Source: Clostridia bacterium (GTDB lineage Bacteria; Bacillota; Clostridia; Christensenellales; UBA1242). Taken from it: a DNA stretch of 64,000 bases. A model generated the notes under the pieces. The model saw only the letters and a program-made list of their open reading frames with translations, was not told the DNA's origin and made no database searches. This document shows, piece by piece, positions 52,790-61,700 of the stretch. The DNA lies in NCBI GenBank assembly GCA_900768545.1, contig CAAGDD010000005.1, positions 99,839 to 163,838 on the forward strand. Reading direction: 5' to 3'. The position numbers were made by a program, and so were the translations under genes. The stretch's first letter is position 1; every line of letters begins with the position of its first letter.

Positions 52790-52818
52790 AAAAAAAGATG
52801 CATTAAGCATCTTAAAAA
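52790..52818 (-). terminator. Terminator of the CCA-adding enzyme gene, containing its stop
   Basis: AAGATGC-TTAAT-GCATCTT followed by a T run on the minus strand. The stop codon 52812-52814 lies at the start of the stem. Confidence 0.8.
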
Positions 52819-54041
52819 TTTTTGTAGTTTTTTTCAATTTCTGCGCAAAGAGCCACTTTTGAATTTTCAAGTTTTCCATCAAAAACTTTTGACAAAAGTG
52901 CTTTTAAAATCTTGTCATAATTTCGTTTGTCAATGCTTGAAAAGTTTTCTTTGATGTCGTTTTCGGTAATTTTCAAATCAGCCGTTTCAATCACCAGCCC
53001 GTGCTTGATGATGTATTGATAAAAGAAATTGTATTTACTTTGAATATGCTTTGATTTTGCGCCCAAAAGTGGATAAATTTTCGACCATTCGCGATAAAAT
53101 TTGAAAAAATATTCTTTGTTTGAAAGTTTTGCCAAAGCGAAATAATATCCTTTCAAAAGGTGCACAACTTCGTTTGTTTTGTCTTTTGAAAAGCCAAATT
53201 GATTTGGCAAAAAGTCTTGCAAAAACGCTTCAAGACAATAAGGCTTTTGTTTGTCAACTATATCGATCAAAAGCCCCAAGAGTCGATCATCACATTTGAA
53301 AACCATTTTGTAATCGACAGTTTTAAACTTCAAATTCAAATATTGCCAAATTTTGAGTTTGTTTAAAAGTTTTAAAGCACGTTTCAAGCCGCCTTTGTCA
53401 TTGTATCTTTTGTCGCAATACAAAATCTTTTCAATTTCGGCATAAGTGCGACTATTTTGAAGATCTTTGATGTTTGAAGCATATTTTTGAGCACTTTTGA
53501 GTGAATCTTTATCAATTTTGAAATTAAGTTCGCCAGCAAAACGCACCATTCTCAAAATTCTCTCGCCGTCATTTTTGAAAATGTCGTCAGGCTTGATTGT
53601 TGCTCTCAAAATCTTTTGTTTTAAGTCAACAATTCCGTGAAAAAGGTCAACAATTTCGTCTTTGTTTACGTTGTAATAAATAGCATTCACTGAAAAATCA
53701 CGACGAGTCGCATCTTCTTCAAGTTTGTTTGTGCGTTCAATCTTTATTGGACAATGAGCACCACCTTCGTCATAAACTTCTTTTCGAAAAGCGGTGTATT
53801 CATAACTTTCGCCGTCTTTCAAAATCAAAAGAGTGCCAAATTTAAGGCTTTTAACTTTGACTTCATAGCCCGAATTTTCAAGGCGTTTTAAAACTTCTTC
53901 AATATCCACGCTGCTCGCCAAATCGACATCTCCACCGTCTATGTTTAAGATTTTGTTTCGAACATATCCACCAACAACATACAGATTTTCTGGAAAATAT
54001 TTGGACAACTTTTTGAGATTTTGTGAAATTTCGATAAACAT
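52812..54041 (-). CDS. cca: CCA tRNA nucleotidyltransferase (class II)
   Basis: Adds or repairs the 3' CCA of tRNA. 409 residues. Motifs: VGGYVRN (N-terminal nucleotidyltransferase loop), GGDVDLASS carrying the catalytic D-x-D, the EDATRRDFSVNAIYY segment and DGERILRMVRFAGEL. The open frame reaches 54161, but its first 40 codons lie in a GC-rich repeat; the ATG at 54041 has GGAGG 5 nt upstream and matches the family start. Interestingly, tRNA-Glu in this window already encodes its CCA, so the enzyme would be for repair or for other tRNAs. Confidence 0.9.
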   Translation of the reverse strand: MFIEISQNLKKLSKYFPENLYVVGGYVRNKILNIDGGDVDLASSVDIEEVLKRLENSGYEVKVKSLKFGTLLILKDGESYEYTAFRKEVYDEGGAHCPIKIERTNKLEEDATRRDFSVNAIYYNVNKDEIVDLFHGIVDLKQKILRATIKPDDIFKNDGERILRMVRFAGELNFKIDKDSLKSAQKYASNIKDLQNSRTYAEIEKILYCDKRYNDKGGLKRALKLLNKLKIWQYLNLKFKTVDYKMVFKCDDRLLGLLIDIVDKQKPYCLEAFLQDFLPNQFGFSKDKTNEVVHLLKGYYFALAKLSNKEYFFKFYREWSKIYPLLGAKSKHIQSKYNFFYQYIIKHGLVIETADLKITENDIKENFSSIDKRNYDKILKALLSKVFDGKLENSKVALCAEIEKNYKNF

Positions 54042-54062
54042 TTTGCCTCCACAAACTGGGCA

Positions 54063-54168
54063 GCGGAAAGTGAGTAACTCGCGTTTCACGCCCGCCCCAA
54101 ACTCCTGTTTGGAGGCTTGGGCGTCCTTAAAATTTTCCGCGCGAAAATTTTTAAGGCTCACTTTCCGC
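54063..54168. repeat. GC-rich nested-palindrome element, copy 3
   Basis: Outer repeat GCGGAAAGTGAG (54063-54074) / CTCACTTTCCGC (54157-54168), perfect 12 bp. Inside are ACGCCC/GGGCGT (54088-54124) around a CTCC/GGAG hairpin, and CCTTAAAATTTTC against GAAAATTTTTAAGG (54125-54156, one bulge, 5-nt loop). The right end CTTTCCGCCCC resembles the ends of copies 1 and 2. It ends just upstream of the cca Shine-Dalgarno, so it should be transcribed as the cca leader. Confidence 0.8.
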
Positions 54169-54181
54169 CCCTATTAAGATA

Positions 54182-54247
54182 AAAATAATATATTTAACTT
54201 AAAAAGTCAATTTATTGTTTGACTTTTTCAAAAAAATTTAATAAACT
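54182..54247. promoter_or_regulatory. Divergent cca / P-type ATPase promoters
   Basis: Two facing -35 boxes form a perfect inverted repeat, AAAAAGTCAA (54201-54210) / TTGACTTTTT (54219-54228). For cca: TTGACT, 17 bp, TATTTT (54182-54187). For the ATPase: TTGACT (54219-54224), 17 bp, TAAACT (54242-54247), which ends 10 nt before its ATG. The repeat could also be an operator. Confidence 0.45.
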
Positions 54248-54257
54248 TTAAATAATT

Positions 54258-57059
54258 ATGAAAAGCATTAAAAAAAGAAAGAGAAAAAACAAAAAAAATG
54301 TCATAAATGACGCTCCAGTTGTTCGTTATCAAACAGATAAGGATCATGGTCTTTCTGAAGAACAAATCAATGAAAGAAAAGAGCATCATCTCACAAATGA
54401 TACAAAAATCAAAACATCAAATTCATATTTGGCGATAATCGCCAAAAACACTTTTACGATCTTCAACTGCATCTGGCTTTTGATCGCGGTCGCACTTATG
54501 TGTGTAAACGCGTGGGGAGATCTTCTGTTTTTGTTTGTCGTTTTTGCAAACACAGTGATTTCGATTTTTCAAGAAATCAAAGCAAAAAACACTGTCGAAA
54601 AACTTTCAATGGTTTCCGCCCCAAAAATCAAAGTTGTTAGAACTGGACTTGTGATGGAAATCAAGAGCGAAGACCTTTTGCTCGACGATATTGTCTTGCT
54701 TGAAAACGGAAATCAAATCCCTGCCGACTGCATTATCGTTGACGGAACAGCCGAAGCAAATGAAAGTTTGCTCACTGGGGAATCAAACTCAATTAAAAAA
54801 CAAGTTGGAGATTCACTTTTGGCAGGAAGTTTCTTGGTGTCTGGTCAATGTTATGCAAGAGTTGACAAAGTGGGGAAAGACAATTATATTCAAACTGTTG
54901 CCGAACGCACAAAAGACTTCAAAGTTCAAACTTCAAACCTTTTTAAAGACCTTAATAGTTTGATCAAAATCATTTTGCTTATTTTGATCCCTGTCGGCGT
55001 TTTGACATTTTGTAAAGAATTTTATATGACTGGTTCGACCATTGAAGAAGCGATCAAAAACACCAGCGGTGCGTTGACGGGAATGATCCCAGCGGGAATG
55101 TATCTTTTGATCACCGTCGGGCTTTCGGTCGGGGTTATTAAACTTGGCAGAAAAAAGACTTTGGTCAAAAACCTTTATTCAATTGAAATGCTCGCAAGAG
55201 CAAACATACTTTGCCTTGACAAAACTGGAACAATCACAGACGGGACAATGAATGTTGTTGAAGTTGTGCCACAAAATGATTACACAATGGCTTATATCGA
55301 AAGAGTCACAAAAATTGTTTTGGCAAATCAAAAAACAACAAACTCAACAAGCGTTGCGCTTGTTCAAAAGTTTGGAAAAAATGTAAACGAAACAGCAAAA
55401 AATGTTATCGAATTTTCATCACAAAGAAAATATAGTGCCACAACACTTACAAACGGAAAAACATATTATATCGGTGCTCCAACCTTTATAAAATGCCACA
55501 TTTCAGCCCAACAAAAAAAGACGATGGAAAGTTTTATGGACAAAGGTTATCGTGTGATTGCCTTTGTTGAAGACAACAATTCTTACAATGAAAAAACAGC
55601 CGGAAAAAACGGCAAATTGGTTGCATTTTTCGTGCTTGAAGACCACATTCGAAAAGACGCTGTTGAAACTATCGAATGGTTTAAAGAAAACAATGTAAAA
55701 ATCAAAATTATCTCTGGAGATGACGCTCTCACAGTTTCAAAAATTGCAAAGAGAGTTGGTGTTGAAGATAGCGACAAATTCATCTCACTTGAAGGAATGA
55801 GTTTGCAAGATGTCACACAAATCGCAAATAAATTCACAGTTTTCGGCCGTGTAACCCCAGAACAAAAACACACAATTATCAAAGCACTCAAAACTCAAGG
55901 AAACACAGTAGCGATGACCGGCGACGGCGTAAACGACACTCTTGCACTTAAAGAAGCAAACTGTTCTATCGCTATGGCTGACGGAAGCGAAGTCGCAAGA
56001 AACATCTCTCACCTTGTTTTGATGGAAAGCAACTTTTCAGCCTTGCCATCTATCGTGTGTGAAGGAAGAAAAATTGTAAACAATGTTCAACACTCATCAG
56101 TTTTGTATTTGATGAAAACAATCTTTACAATTTTGCTTTGCGTAACAACTCTTATTTTGAAAATATCTTATCCATTTACTCCAAAACAACTGTTGCTCCT
56201 TGAAATGTTTGTCATTGGATTGCCTTCATTTATTTTGACATTCCAGCCAAACAAAGAACTAATCCGCGGAAACTTCATTCCACAGGTTTTGAAAAAATCA
56301 ATTCCTTCCGCACTTTTGATGTTTGTAAACATTTTAATTGTCGTAATTTTAAATGAAAACACTATCACCCTTAGCCCAAGCGAATATACTTCACTTTGCA
56401 CAATGCTTTTGACATCTGTTGGATTTATAAACCTTGTTTGGCTTTGTATGCCATTCACTTGGCTTCGCGCTTCGTGCGTGCTCGTGTCAGCGACGTTCAT
56501 CATATCGGCGATCTGTTGCCTTGGAAAGTTTTTCTCAATCACAGATTTCACCGTGCCAGTAATTATCACTCTTATTACACTTCTTCTTTGCACAATCTTG
56601 TTCTTGGTGGCAATTTATTACACCAGAGAAGCAATCAAACGCAAAAAAGCAGCAAAAATGGCTGCAGCGCCTGCTACTGTTGTCGAAGCTGAAAATGCCG
56701 ATGACGAAAACAGCACAGTCAATGAAATTTGGAACAAAATCAACTCAAAACTTACTCCAAATGATAATTTGACGCCAGAAGAAAAAGCGAAACTCAAAGA
56801 AGAAAAGAAAAAACGGAAACTAGAGAAAAAATTGAAAAAGACAGAGCAAGTTGACTCGGCGCAAACGCCAGAAGAAAAAATCGAAGCTCCTGTTGAAGAA
56901 AAGCCTGCCATTGAAGTTGAAGAAAAATCAAGCGAGAAAAAAGAGCCTAAAAAAACAAAGAGCAAAAAGGCAAAAGAAGAATATCAACTCACAATTTCTG
57001 ACATTTTAAAGACAAGCGAAAACAAAACAGAAAAGCCAAAGAAAACTAGCAAGAAATAA
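54258..57059 (+). CDS. Cation-transporting P-type ATPase (HAD-IC) with long Lys-rich tail
   Basis: 933 residues. Motifs: TGES in the actuator domain, the phosphorylation site DKTGT, KIISGDD and TGDGVNDTLALKEAN in the HAD domain, and about ten membrane segments. The M4 helix reads GMIPAGMYLLITVGL, where classical calcium and sodium pumps have PEGL, so the ion cannot be read with confidence; the pattern resembles the CtpE-like group. The last 140 residues are a soluble Lys/Glu/Ala-rich tail (KEEKKKRKLEKKLKK) not usual in P-type ATPases. No Shine-Dalgarno is seen. It stands alone and is divergent from cca. Confidence 0.9.
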   Translation: MKSIKKRKRKNKKNVINDAPVVRYQTDKDHGLSEEQINERKEHHLTNDTKIKTSNSYLAIIAKNTFTIFNCIWLLIAVALMCVNAWGDLLFLFVVFANTVISIFQEIKAKNTVEKLSMVSAPKIKVVRTGLVMEIKSEDLLLDDIVLLENGNQIPADCIIVDGTAEANESLLTGESNSIKKQVGDSLLAGSFLVSGQCYARVDKVGKDNYIQTVAERTKDFKVQTSNLFKDLNSLIKIILLILIPVGVLTFCKEFYMTGSTIEEAIKNTSGALTGMIPAGMYLLITVGLSVGVIKLGRKKTLVKNLYSIEMLARANILCLDKTGTITDGTMNVVEVVPQNDYTMAYIERVTKIVLANQKTTNSTSVALVQKFGKNVNETAKNVIEFSSQRKYSATTLTNGKTYYIGAPTFIKCHISAQQKKTMESFMDKGYRVIAFVEDNNSYNEKTAGKNGKLVAFFVLEDHIRKDAVETIEWFKENNVKIKIISGDDALTVSKIAKRVGVEDSDKFISLEGMSLQDVTQIANKFTVFGRVTPEQKHTIIKALKTQGNTVAMTGDGVNDTLALKEANCSIAMADGSEVARNISHLVLMESNFSALPSIVCEGRKIVNNVQHSSVLYLMKTIFTILLCVTTLILKISYPFTPKQLLLLEMFVIGLPSFILTFQPNKELIRGNFIPQVLKKSIPSALLMFVNILIVVILNENTITLSPSEYTSLCTMLLTSVGFINLVWLCMPFTWLRASCVLVSATFIISAICCLGKFFSITDFTVPVIITLITLLLCTILFLVAIYYTREAIKRKKAAKMAAAPATVVEAENADDENSTVNEIWNKINSKLTPNDNLTPEEKAKLKEEKKKRKLEKKLKKTEQVDSAQTPEEKIEAPVEEKPAIEVEEKSSEKKEPKKTKSKKAKEEYQLTISDILKTSENKTEKPKKTSKK

Positions 57060-57061
57060 AA

Positions 57062-57093
57062 AAAATGCTGCAAATCGCGGCATTTTTTTTGTT
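57062..57093. terminator. Terminator between the ATPase gene and the 57.1-kb gene
   Basis: AATGCtGC / GCgGCATT around AAATC, with an A run before and T8 after. It can serve both convergent genes. Confidence 0.8.
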
Positions 57094-57103
57094 ATGTATT
57101 TTG

Positions 57104-57439
57104 TTATCTTGTGCGTTCTTCAAAAGGTTTTGAAATGCGTTTTTCCATATACAAAGCATATTTGATGTCTGAAATCTTTGCGTCTTTTTCATAACCTTTC
57201 AATGTTTGATAATGTGCACCATTTTCGCTAAAAGAATCAACACTCTTGAAATCATCGCCGAAAATTGTGCCGTCTTTGATGTTCCCAAAAGTCCATCTTC
57301 CGCTCTTTCTTTTCAAAGCGACAACATCATCAATGTTTTTTGAAATGTAAACATATCCATCTCCAAAAACTCGGTCGCATTCTTGCATTCTTTCTTTTGT
57401 GCAATTGTCAATTTTTGTCAAATCAATAATATTTCCCAT
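57104..57439 (-). CDS. Small cytosolic protein of unknown function
   Basis: 111 residues, acidic-basic, no membrane segment: MGNIIDLTKIDNCTKERM and VYISKNIDDVVALKRKSGRW. The start at 57439 is preferred over 57532 because AGGTGGGG precedes it and a complete promoter lies just upstream. No family recognised. Confidence 0.65.
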   Translation of the reverse strand: MGNIIDLTKIDNCTKERMQECDRVFGDGYVYISKNIDDVVALKRKSGRWTFGNIKDGTIFGDDFKSVDSFSENGAHYQTLKGYEKDAKISDIKYALYMEKRISKPFEERTR

Positions 57440-57458
57440 AATCCCCACCTTTAATTTG

Positions 57459-57487
57459 ATTATAACGCCATAATAGGTGCTTGTCAA
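57459..57487 (-). promoter_or_regulatory. Promoter of the 57.1-kb gene
   Basis: TTGACA (57482-57487), exact 17-bp spacer, TATAAT (57459-57464) on the minus strand. A consensus sigma-A promoter, so the gene should be well expressed. Confidence 0.75.
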
Positions 57488-57528
57488 TATCAAAATCGAA
57501 AGTCGCCAAAAATTCGACAAAATTTTAA

Positions 57529-57562
57529 ACAAAAAAAAGAAAATGCTAAAACATTTTCTTCA
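57529..57562 (-). terminator. recD2 terminator containing its stop codon
   Basis: AAGAAAATG-TTTTAG-CATTTTCTT followed by T6 on the minus strand. The TAG stop (57546-57548) forms the loop. Confidence 0.85.
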
Positions 57563-59774
57563 TTTTTTCATCTGCAATTTTCAAAAGGTGCTTCAAAAGC
57601 GTCCAACGAGTGGCCGTATATTTGTTTGAAACCATGCGTTGCAAATATTGTTTTTCTCCAACGATAACAACCATTTTTTTCGCACGAGTGACCGCTGTGT
57701 AGATCAAGTTTCGAGTCAAAATAATGCTTGGACCCGCAATCGCTGGAATAATGATTGTGTCAAATTCAGAACCCTGACTTTTGTGAATTGTTATCGCATA
57801 AGAAAGCGATAAGTCTGGCAAATCCGGACGCGAATATAAGCAAATTCGCCCGTCTTCAAACTCAACAATAACTTCACTAGTTTGTGGGTCAATAGTCGAA
57901 ATGTATCCAATATCGCCGTTGAAAACGCCTTTGCCAGTTTCGTCAGCAAAGCGGCCATGTTTTTTCCATTCAAGGTCATAGTTGTTTGACATTTGCATAA
58001 CCTTGTCGCCTTCACGAAAGATTGTTTCACCAAATTCGACTTGTCTTTTGTTTTCGGCTGGTGGATTTATGCTCGCCTGCAAAACTTTGTTTAAGTTTTC
58101 GACCCCACACGCTCCCGCTTTGAGTGGTGCAAGAACTTGAATTTGTTGAGGATCAATTTTCAAATATTTTGGCAAACGTGTTGACACAAGATCCAAAATG
58201 GTGTTTTTGATGACTTCTGGATCATTTTTGCTTTCAAAGAAAAAGTCCATGCTGGTGTTGTCAATAAGTGGCATTTTTCCTTCGTTGATAAGGTGCGCGT
58301 TTGTGATAATCAAACTCTTCTCTTCTTGTCTAAAAATTTTTGTAAGCATACAATATTTGATTGTTCCACTTTCCAAAATATCCGACAAAACATTTCCCGC
58401 ACCGACACTTGGCAACTGGTCTTTATCGCCCACCAAAATAAGTTTGCAATCTCTTGGCATTGCTTTTAAAAGTGAACACATCAAACTGGCATCAACCATC
58501 GACACTTCATCGACGATGACTGCGTCAGTTTTGAGTGGATTTGTTTCATTATGCACAAAATAACTTGTTTCATTTTGAATGACATTGACTTCCAAAAGTC
58601 TGTGAATCGTCTTGGCTTCTCTGCCCGTGCTGTCGCTCATACGCTTTGACGCACGACCTGTTGGCGCTACAAGCGAAACTTCTTTTTGTTGTGAAGTCAA
58701 AATTTCCAAAATACATTTAATAATTGTTGTTTTTCCTGTTCCGGGGCCGCCCGTGATAACAAAAACGCCATTATTAATCGCACCCACAATCGCATTTTTT
58801 TGCTCTTCATGGAATTTGATATGGTTTCGCTGTTCAAAACTTTCGATTTGTTCGTCAAGGTCAAAATCTTCTTCTTTTTGGCAGTTTGAAAGCCAAGTAA
58901 GTTTTTGAGCAATCGAGTTTTCATAATAATAATATCTCGACAAAAGCACAATCTCCGTGCCATCAACCCAAGTGACAACGCAAGTTCGGTCAAGACAAAG
59001 TTCGTCAAAGACTTGATTGAATTTGTCTTGATTTTCTTCATAAGAAATGTTCAAAATCTTTGATGCTTGGTCAATGAGCGCCGCCTTTGGCATATAAGTG
59101 TTTCCGTTCTTTTCGCAAGACGATTTCAGTGTGTGAATAATGCCCGCTCTAATTCTAAAAATTGAATCTTCTGGCACACCTGCGTTTTGAGCGATCTTGT
59201 CTGCCGACAAAAACCCAATTCCGTCGATGTCCTCGACAAGTTTGTAAGGATTGTTTTTGACAATTTCGCCAGTTTTCTCTCTATATATATTGTATATTTT
59301 TAGTGCCATATTGGTCGAAATATTAAAGCCTTGCAAAAACATAATTGTGTTTTGCACTTCGCGATGTTCTTTAAATGAAAAACCTATCTCTTCGGCTTTG
59401 TTTCGAGAAATGCCGTTTATTTCTGCAAGTTTTTGTGGAGCATATTCCAAAATGTCCAAAGTCTGCTTTCCAAAATGCTCAACAATTTTTCGCGCCGTGA
59501 TAGGGCCTACGCCTTTGATAAGTCCGCTTCCCAAATATTTTTCAATTCCCGCAACAGATGTTGGCATCGAAATTTCATAAGAACTAAACGCATATTGAAC
59601 ACCATACTTTGTTTTTTCAAACTTTCCTTCAAGCGTCACATTTGCCCCAATTTGAATTTCGACAAACTTGCCCACAACAGTGACTTCGGAGTCGTCTTTT
59701 TCGACCTTTGCCACCGTGTATCCGTTTTCATCATTACGATAAATTATCTCTTCAATTACTCCTGTAAGTGCCAT
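57546..59774 (-). CDS. recD2: RecD2 (RecD/TraA-type) 5'-3' DNA helicase
   Basis: 742 residues, normal length for RecD2. An N-terminal OB-like part is followed by helix-hairpin-helix motifs (KGVGPITARKIV, AEINGISRNKAEEIG), Walker A GGPGTGKTT, Walker B VDEVSMVD, the GDKDQLPSVG motif and the C-terminal SYAITIHKSQGSEFD motif of superfamily 1B helicases. RecD2 acts without RecBC and affects replication-fork progress and mismatch repair in Bacillus. TAAAAT ends 6 nt before the ATG; no Shine-Dalgarno. Divergent from the marR-like gene over 80 bp. Confidence 0.95.
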   Translation of the reverse strand: MALTGVIEEIIYRNDENGYTVAKVEKDDSEVTVVGKFVEIQIGANVTLEGKFEKTKYGVQYAFSSYEISMPTSVAGIEKYLGSGLIKGVGPITARKIVEHFGKQTLDILEYAPQKLAEINGISRNKAEEIGFSFKEHREVQNTIMFLQGFNISTNMALKIYNIYREKTGEIVKNNPYKLVEDIDGIGFLSADKIAQNAGVPEDSIFRIRAGIIHTLKSSCEKNGNTYMPKAALIDQASKILNISYEENQDKFNQVFDELCLDRTCVVTWVDGTEIVLLSRYYYYENSIAQKLTWLSNCQKEEDFDLDEQIESFEQRNHIKFHEEQKNAIVGAINNGVFVITGGPGTGKTTIIKCILEILTSQQKEVSLVAPTGRASKRMSDSTGREAKTIHRLLEVNVIQNETSYFVHNETNPLKTDAVIVDEVSMVDASLMCSLLKAMPRDCKLILVGDKDQLPSVGAGNVLSDILESGTIKYCMLTKIFRQEEKSLIITNAHLINEGKMPLIDNTSMDFFFESKNDPEVIKNTILDLVSTRLPKYLKIDPQQIQVLAPLKAGACGVENLNKVLQASINPPAENKRQVEFGETIFREGDKVMQMSNNYDLEWKKHGRFADETGKGVFNGDIGYISTIDPQTSEVIVEFEDGRICLYSRPDLPDLSLSYAITIHKSQGSEFDTIIIPAIAGPSIILTRNLIYTAVTRAKKMVVIVGEKQYLQRMVSNKYTATRWTLLKHLLKIADEKMKKMF

Positions 59775-59780
59775 ATTTTT

Positions 59781-59847
59781 ATTTTAATAACTTTTTGTGT
59801 AAAAAGCAAGCAAAATAGTTGCAAAATTTTTTTTGATTTTATATAAT
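59781..59847. promoter_or_regulatory. Divergent recD2 / marR-like -10 elements
   Basis: Minus strand: TAAAAT (59781-59786), 6 nt before the recD2 ATG. Plus strand: TATAAT (59842-59847), 7 nt before the marR-like ATG. Neither has a Shine-Dalgarno. Confidence 0.5.
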
Positions 59848-59854
59848 TGAATAT

Positions 59855-60238
59855 ATGAAAAACACAGATAAGTTGCTTGAAATTGAAGCATTAACAGAAA
59901 ACATATTAAAACACAACGCAAAAAACAATTTGTTGAAATTCAAAGTGTTGTATTTTATTTCGCAATATGAAAATCTTTCTATTGCTATGATCATATCAAA
60001 ACTTGGATTGAAAAAGTCAAATTTTGCACTTATGACAAAAGACCTTGAAAATGATGGTCTTATCGAAGCTAGACAAGGCGAAATTGACAAACGATGTAGA
60101 ATGTTGTTTTTGACCCAAAAGGGCAAAGACGAACTTTCTATATATCTCAAATCAATAGAAATGTTATTCAAAGACGCCGATCCACAAGTTGAACAGGCTC
60201 TTGAAACACTTTGCTCTTATCTAAACAAAAAAATTTAG
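59855..60238 (+). CDS. MarR-family transcriptional regulator
   Basis: 127 residues, slightly short for the family. Helices and wing are visible: SIAMIISKLGLKKSNFALMTKDLENDGLIE (helix-turn-helix, quoted in part as SKLGLKKSNFALMTKDLE), then RQGEIDKRCRMLFLTQKGKDEL (wing with D-K-R). MarR proteins usually repress themselves and neighbours in response to small ligands. The next gene, cysS, starts 17 bp downstream, so they may be cotranscribed. No ligand can be inferred. Confidence 0.9.
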   Translation: MKNTDKLLEIEALTENILKHNAKNNLLKFKVLYFISQYENLSIAMIISKLGLKKSNFALMTKDLENDGLIEARQGEIDKRCRMLFLTQKGKDELSIYLKSIEMLFKDADPQVEQALETLCSYLNKKI

Positions 60239-60255
60239 AAAAAAGGAGCGTTTTG

Positions 60256-61647
60256 ATGAAAGTTTACAACTCTCTCACAAGACAAAAAGAAGAATTTGTG
60301 CCACTTGATGGCAAAAAAGTAAAAATGTACGCCTGCGGGATCACCCCTTCTGGCGAAGCACACATTGGGCATTTGTATCAAGCACTTATTTATGATATTT
60401 TGAGAAACTTCTTGAAAAAAGAAGGTTTTATTGTTACCTATGCTCGAAATTATACAGACGTTGACGACAAAATTATCGCAAAGTCAAATGAACTTGGCGT
60501 TTCTGCAGAAAAATACGCCAGCGACACAATCAAAAAAATCAACAGCGAAATGAAAGCGTTTGAAATTGGTGAACCTGATATTTGGCTTTATGCAACAAAA
60601 AATATCGGGAATATGATCAAATTTATTTTAAAACTTATCGAAAAAGGTCACGCTTACAGCACGCCAAAAGGTGATGTTTATTTTTCTGTTGAAACTTTTA
60701 AAGGTTATGGGAAATTGTCTGGTAGAAACACAGATGATGCACTCGACGGCGTGAGAATCGACAATGATGAAGAAAAGCGCGCCCCACTTGACTTTGCTCT
60801 TTGGAAAAGTGCAAAACCGGGGGAACCTTCTTGGGCTTCTCCTTGGGGTCAAGGCAGACCTGGCTGGCACATTGAATGCTCGGTTATGAACTACGCCACA
60901 TTTGGTGATCAAATTGATATTCATGGCGGCGGAAGAGATTTATTGTTCCCACATCATGAAAACGAAATCGCCCAAAGCGAAAGTTTGACTGACAAACAAT
61001 TTGCAAAATATTGGATCCATAACGGACTTATCAAGGTCAATGGTCAAAAAATGAGCAAGAGCCTTGGAAATTCGCTCTTGATGAAAGATTTGAGAGCAAA
61101 ATATCATGTTGAAAGCATCAAATTTGCACTTTTGCAAAACTCATATCACACTGATATAAACATCACTGACTCACTTTTCCCAGAAGCAGAAAAACATTTG
61201 ACAAACTTTTACAATGTTTTACTCGCCGCCCAAGAAAAGTTTGGTGAATTTGGCGGAGAAGACAAGACCGTTGAAGAAAATTTTGACAACGCTATGCGCG
61301 ATGACTTAAACACTGCAAAAGCAATTTCATATTTGTTCTCAATTTTCAAAGACGCAAAAGAAAAAATCGCCAAGGGTGACAAATCAGTTATGGCGACACT
61401 CAATAGCACTATCAAAACCTACAACTTGATCGGGCTTTTCAAAGCTGATCCAAAAGACTTTTTGAAATATATTCAATCAAAATCAAATCAAGATATTCCA
61501 CAAGAAATCACAGAAATCGCCCAACAACGTTGGGAAGCGAAAAAGAACAAAAACTTCACTTTGGCTGACGAACTTCGTGCAAAAGTTTCATCTTTGGGAT
61601 ATGAAATCAAAGACACTCGCGAAGGTTTTGAAATCTTGAAAAAATAA
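60256..61647 (+). CDS. cysS: Cysteinyl-tRNA synthetase
   Basis: Class I synthetase that charges tRNA-Cys. 463 residues. The start at 60256 follows AAAAGGAG at 7 nt; the frame extends to 60211 but would overlap marR. The signature is present in variant form: ACGITPSGEAHIGHLYQ where most CysRS have CGPTVYDxxHIGN, then NYTDVDDKII, the zinc ligands around WHIECSVM and FPHHENE, and GQKMSKSLGN. The HIGH and KMSKS motifs and zinc residues are intact, so it should be active. It likely shares a transcript with the marR-like gene. Confidence 0.93.
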   Translation: MKVYNSLTRQKEEFVPLDGKKVKMYACGITPSGEAHIGHLYQALIYDILRNFLKKEGFIVTYARNYTDVDDKIIAKSNELGVSAEKYASDTIKKINSEMKAFEIGEPDIWLYATKNIGNMIKFILKLIEKGHAYSTPKGDVYFSVETFKGYGKLSGRNTDDALDGVRIDNDEEKRAPLDFALWKSAKPGEPSWASPWGQGRPGWHIECSVMNYATFGDQIDIHGGGRDLLFPHHENEIAQSESLTDKQFAKYWIHNGLIKVNGQKMSKSLGNSLLMKDLRAKYHVESIKFALLQNSYHTDINITDSLFPEAEKHLTNFYNVLLAAQEKFGEFGGEDKTVEENFDNAMRDDLNTAKAISYLFSIFKDAKEKIAKGDKSVMATLNSTIKTYNLIGLFKADPKDFLKYIQSKSNQDIPQEITEIAQQRWEAKKNKNFTLADELRAKVSSLGYEIKDTREGFEILKK

Positions 61648-61657
61648 TCGGCTTAAA

Positions 61658-61674
61658 ATTTGGCACTGCCAAAT
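61658..61674 (+). other. Short hairpin between cysS and the next gene
   Basis: TTTGGCA-C-TGCCAAA, 7-bp stem, without a T tract. It may be a processing or stability element in a cysS mRNA that continues to the 61701 gene. Confidence 0.35.
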
Positions 61675-61700
61675 CTTGAGATATTTTAAAGGAGGAAATT

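Noticed and set aside
60180..60256. T-box leader before cysS
   Set aside because: Only 17 bp separate the marR-like gene from cysS, with no room for a T-box and no antiterminator hairpin.
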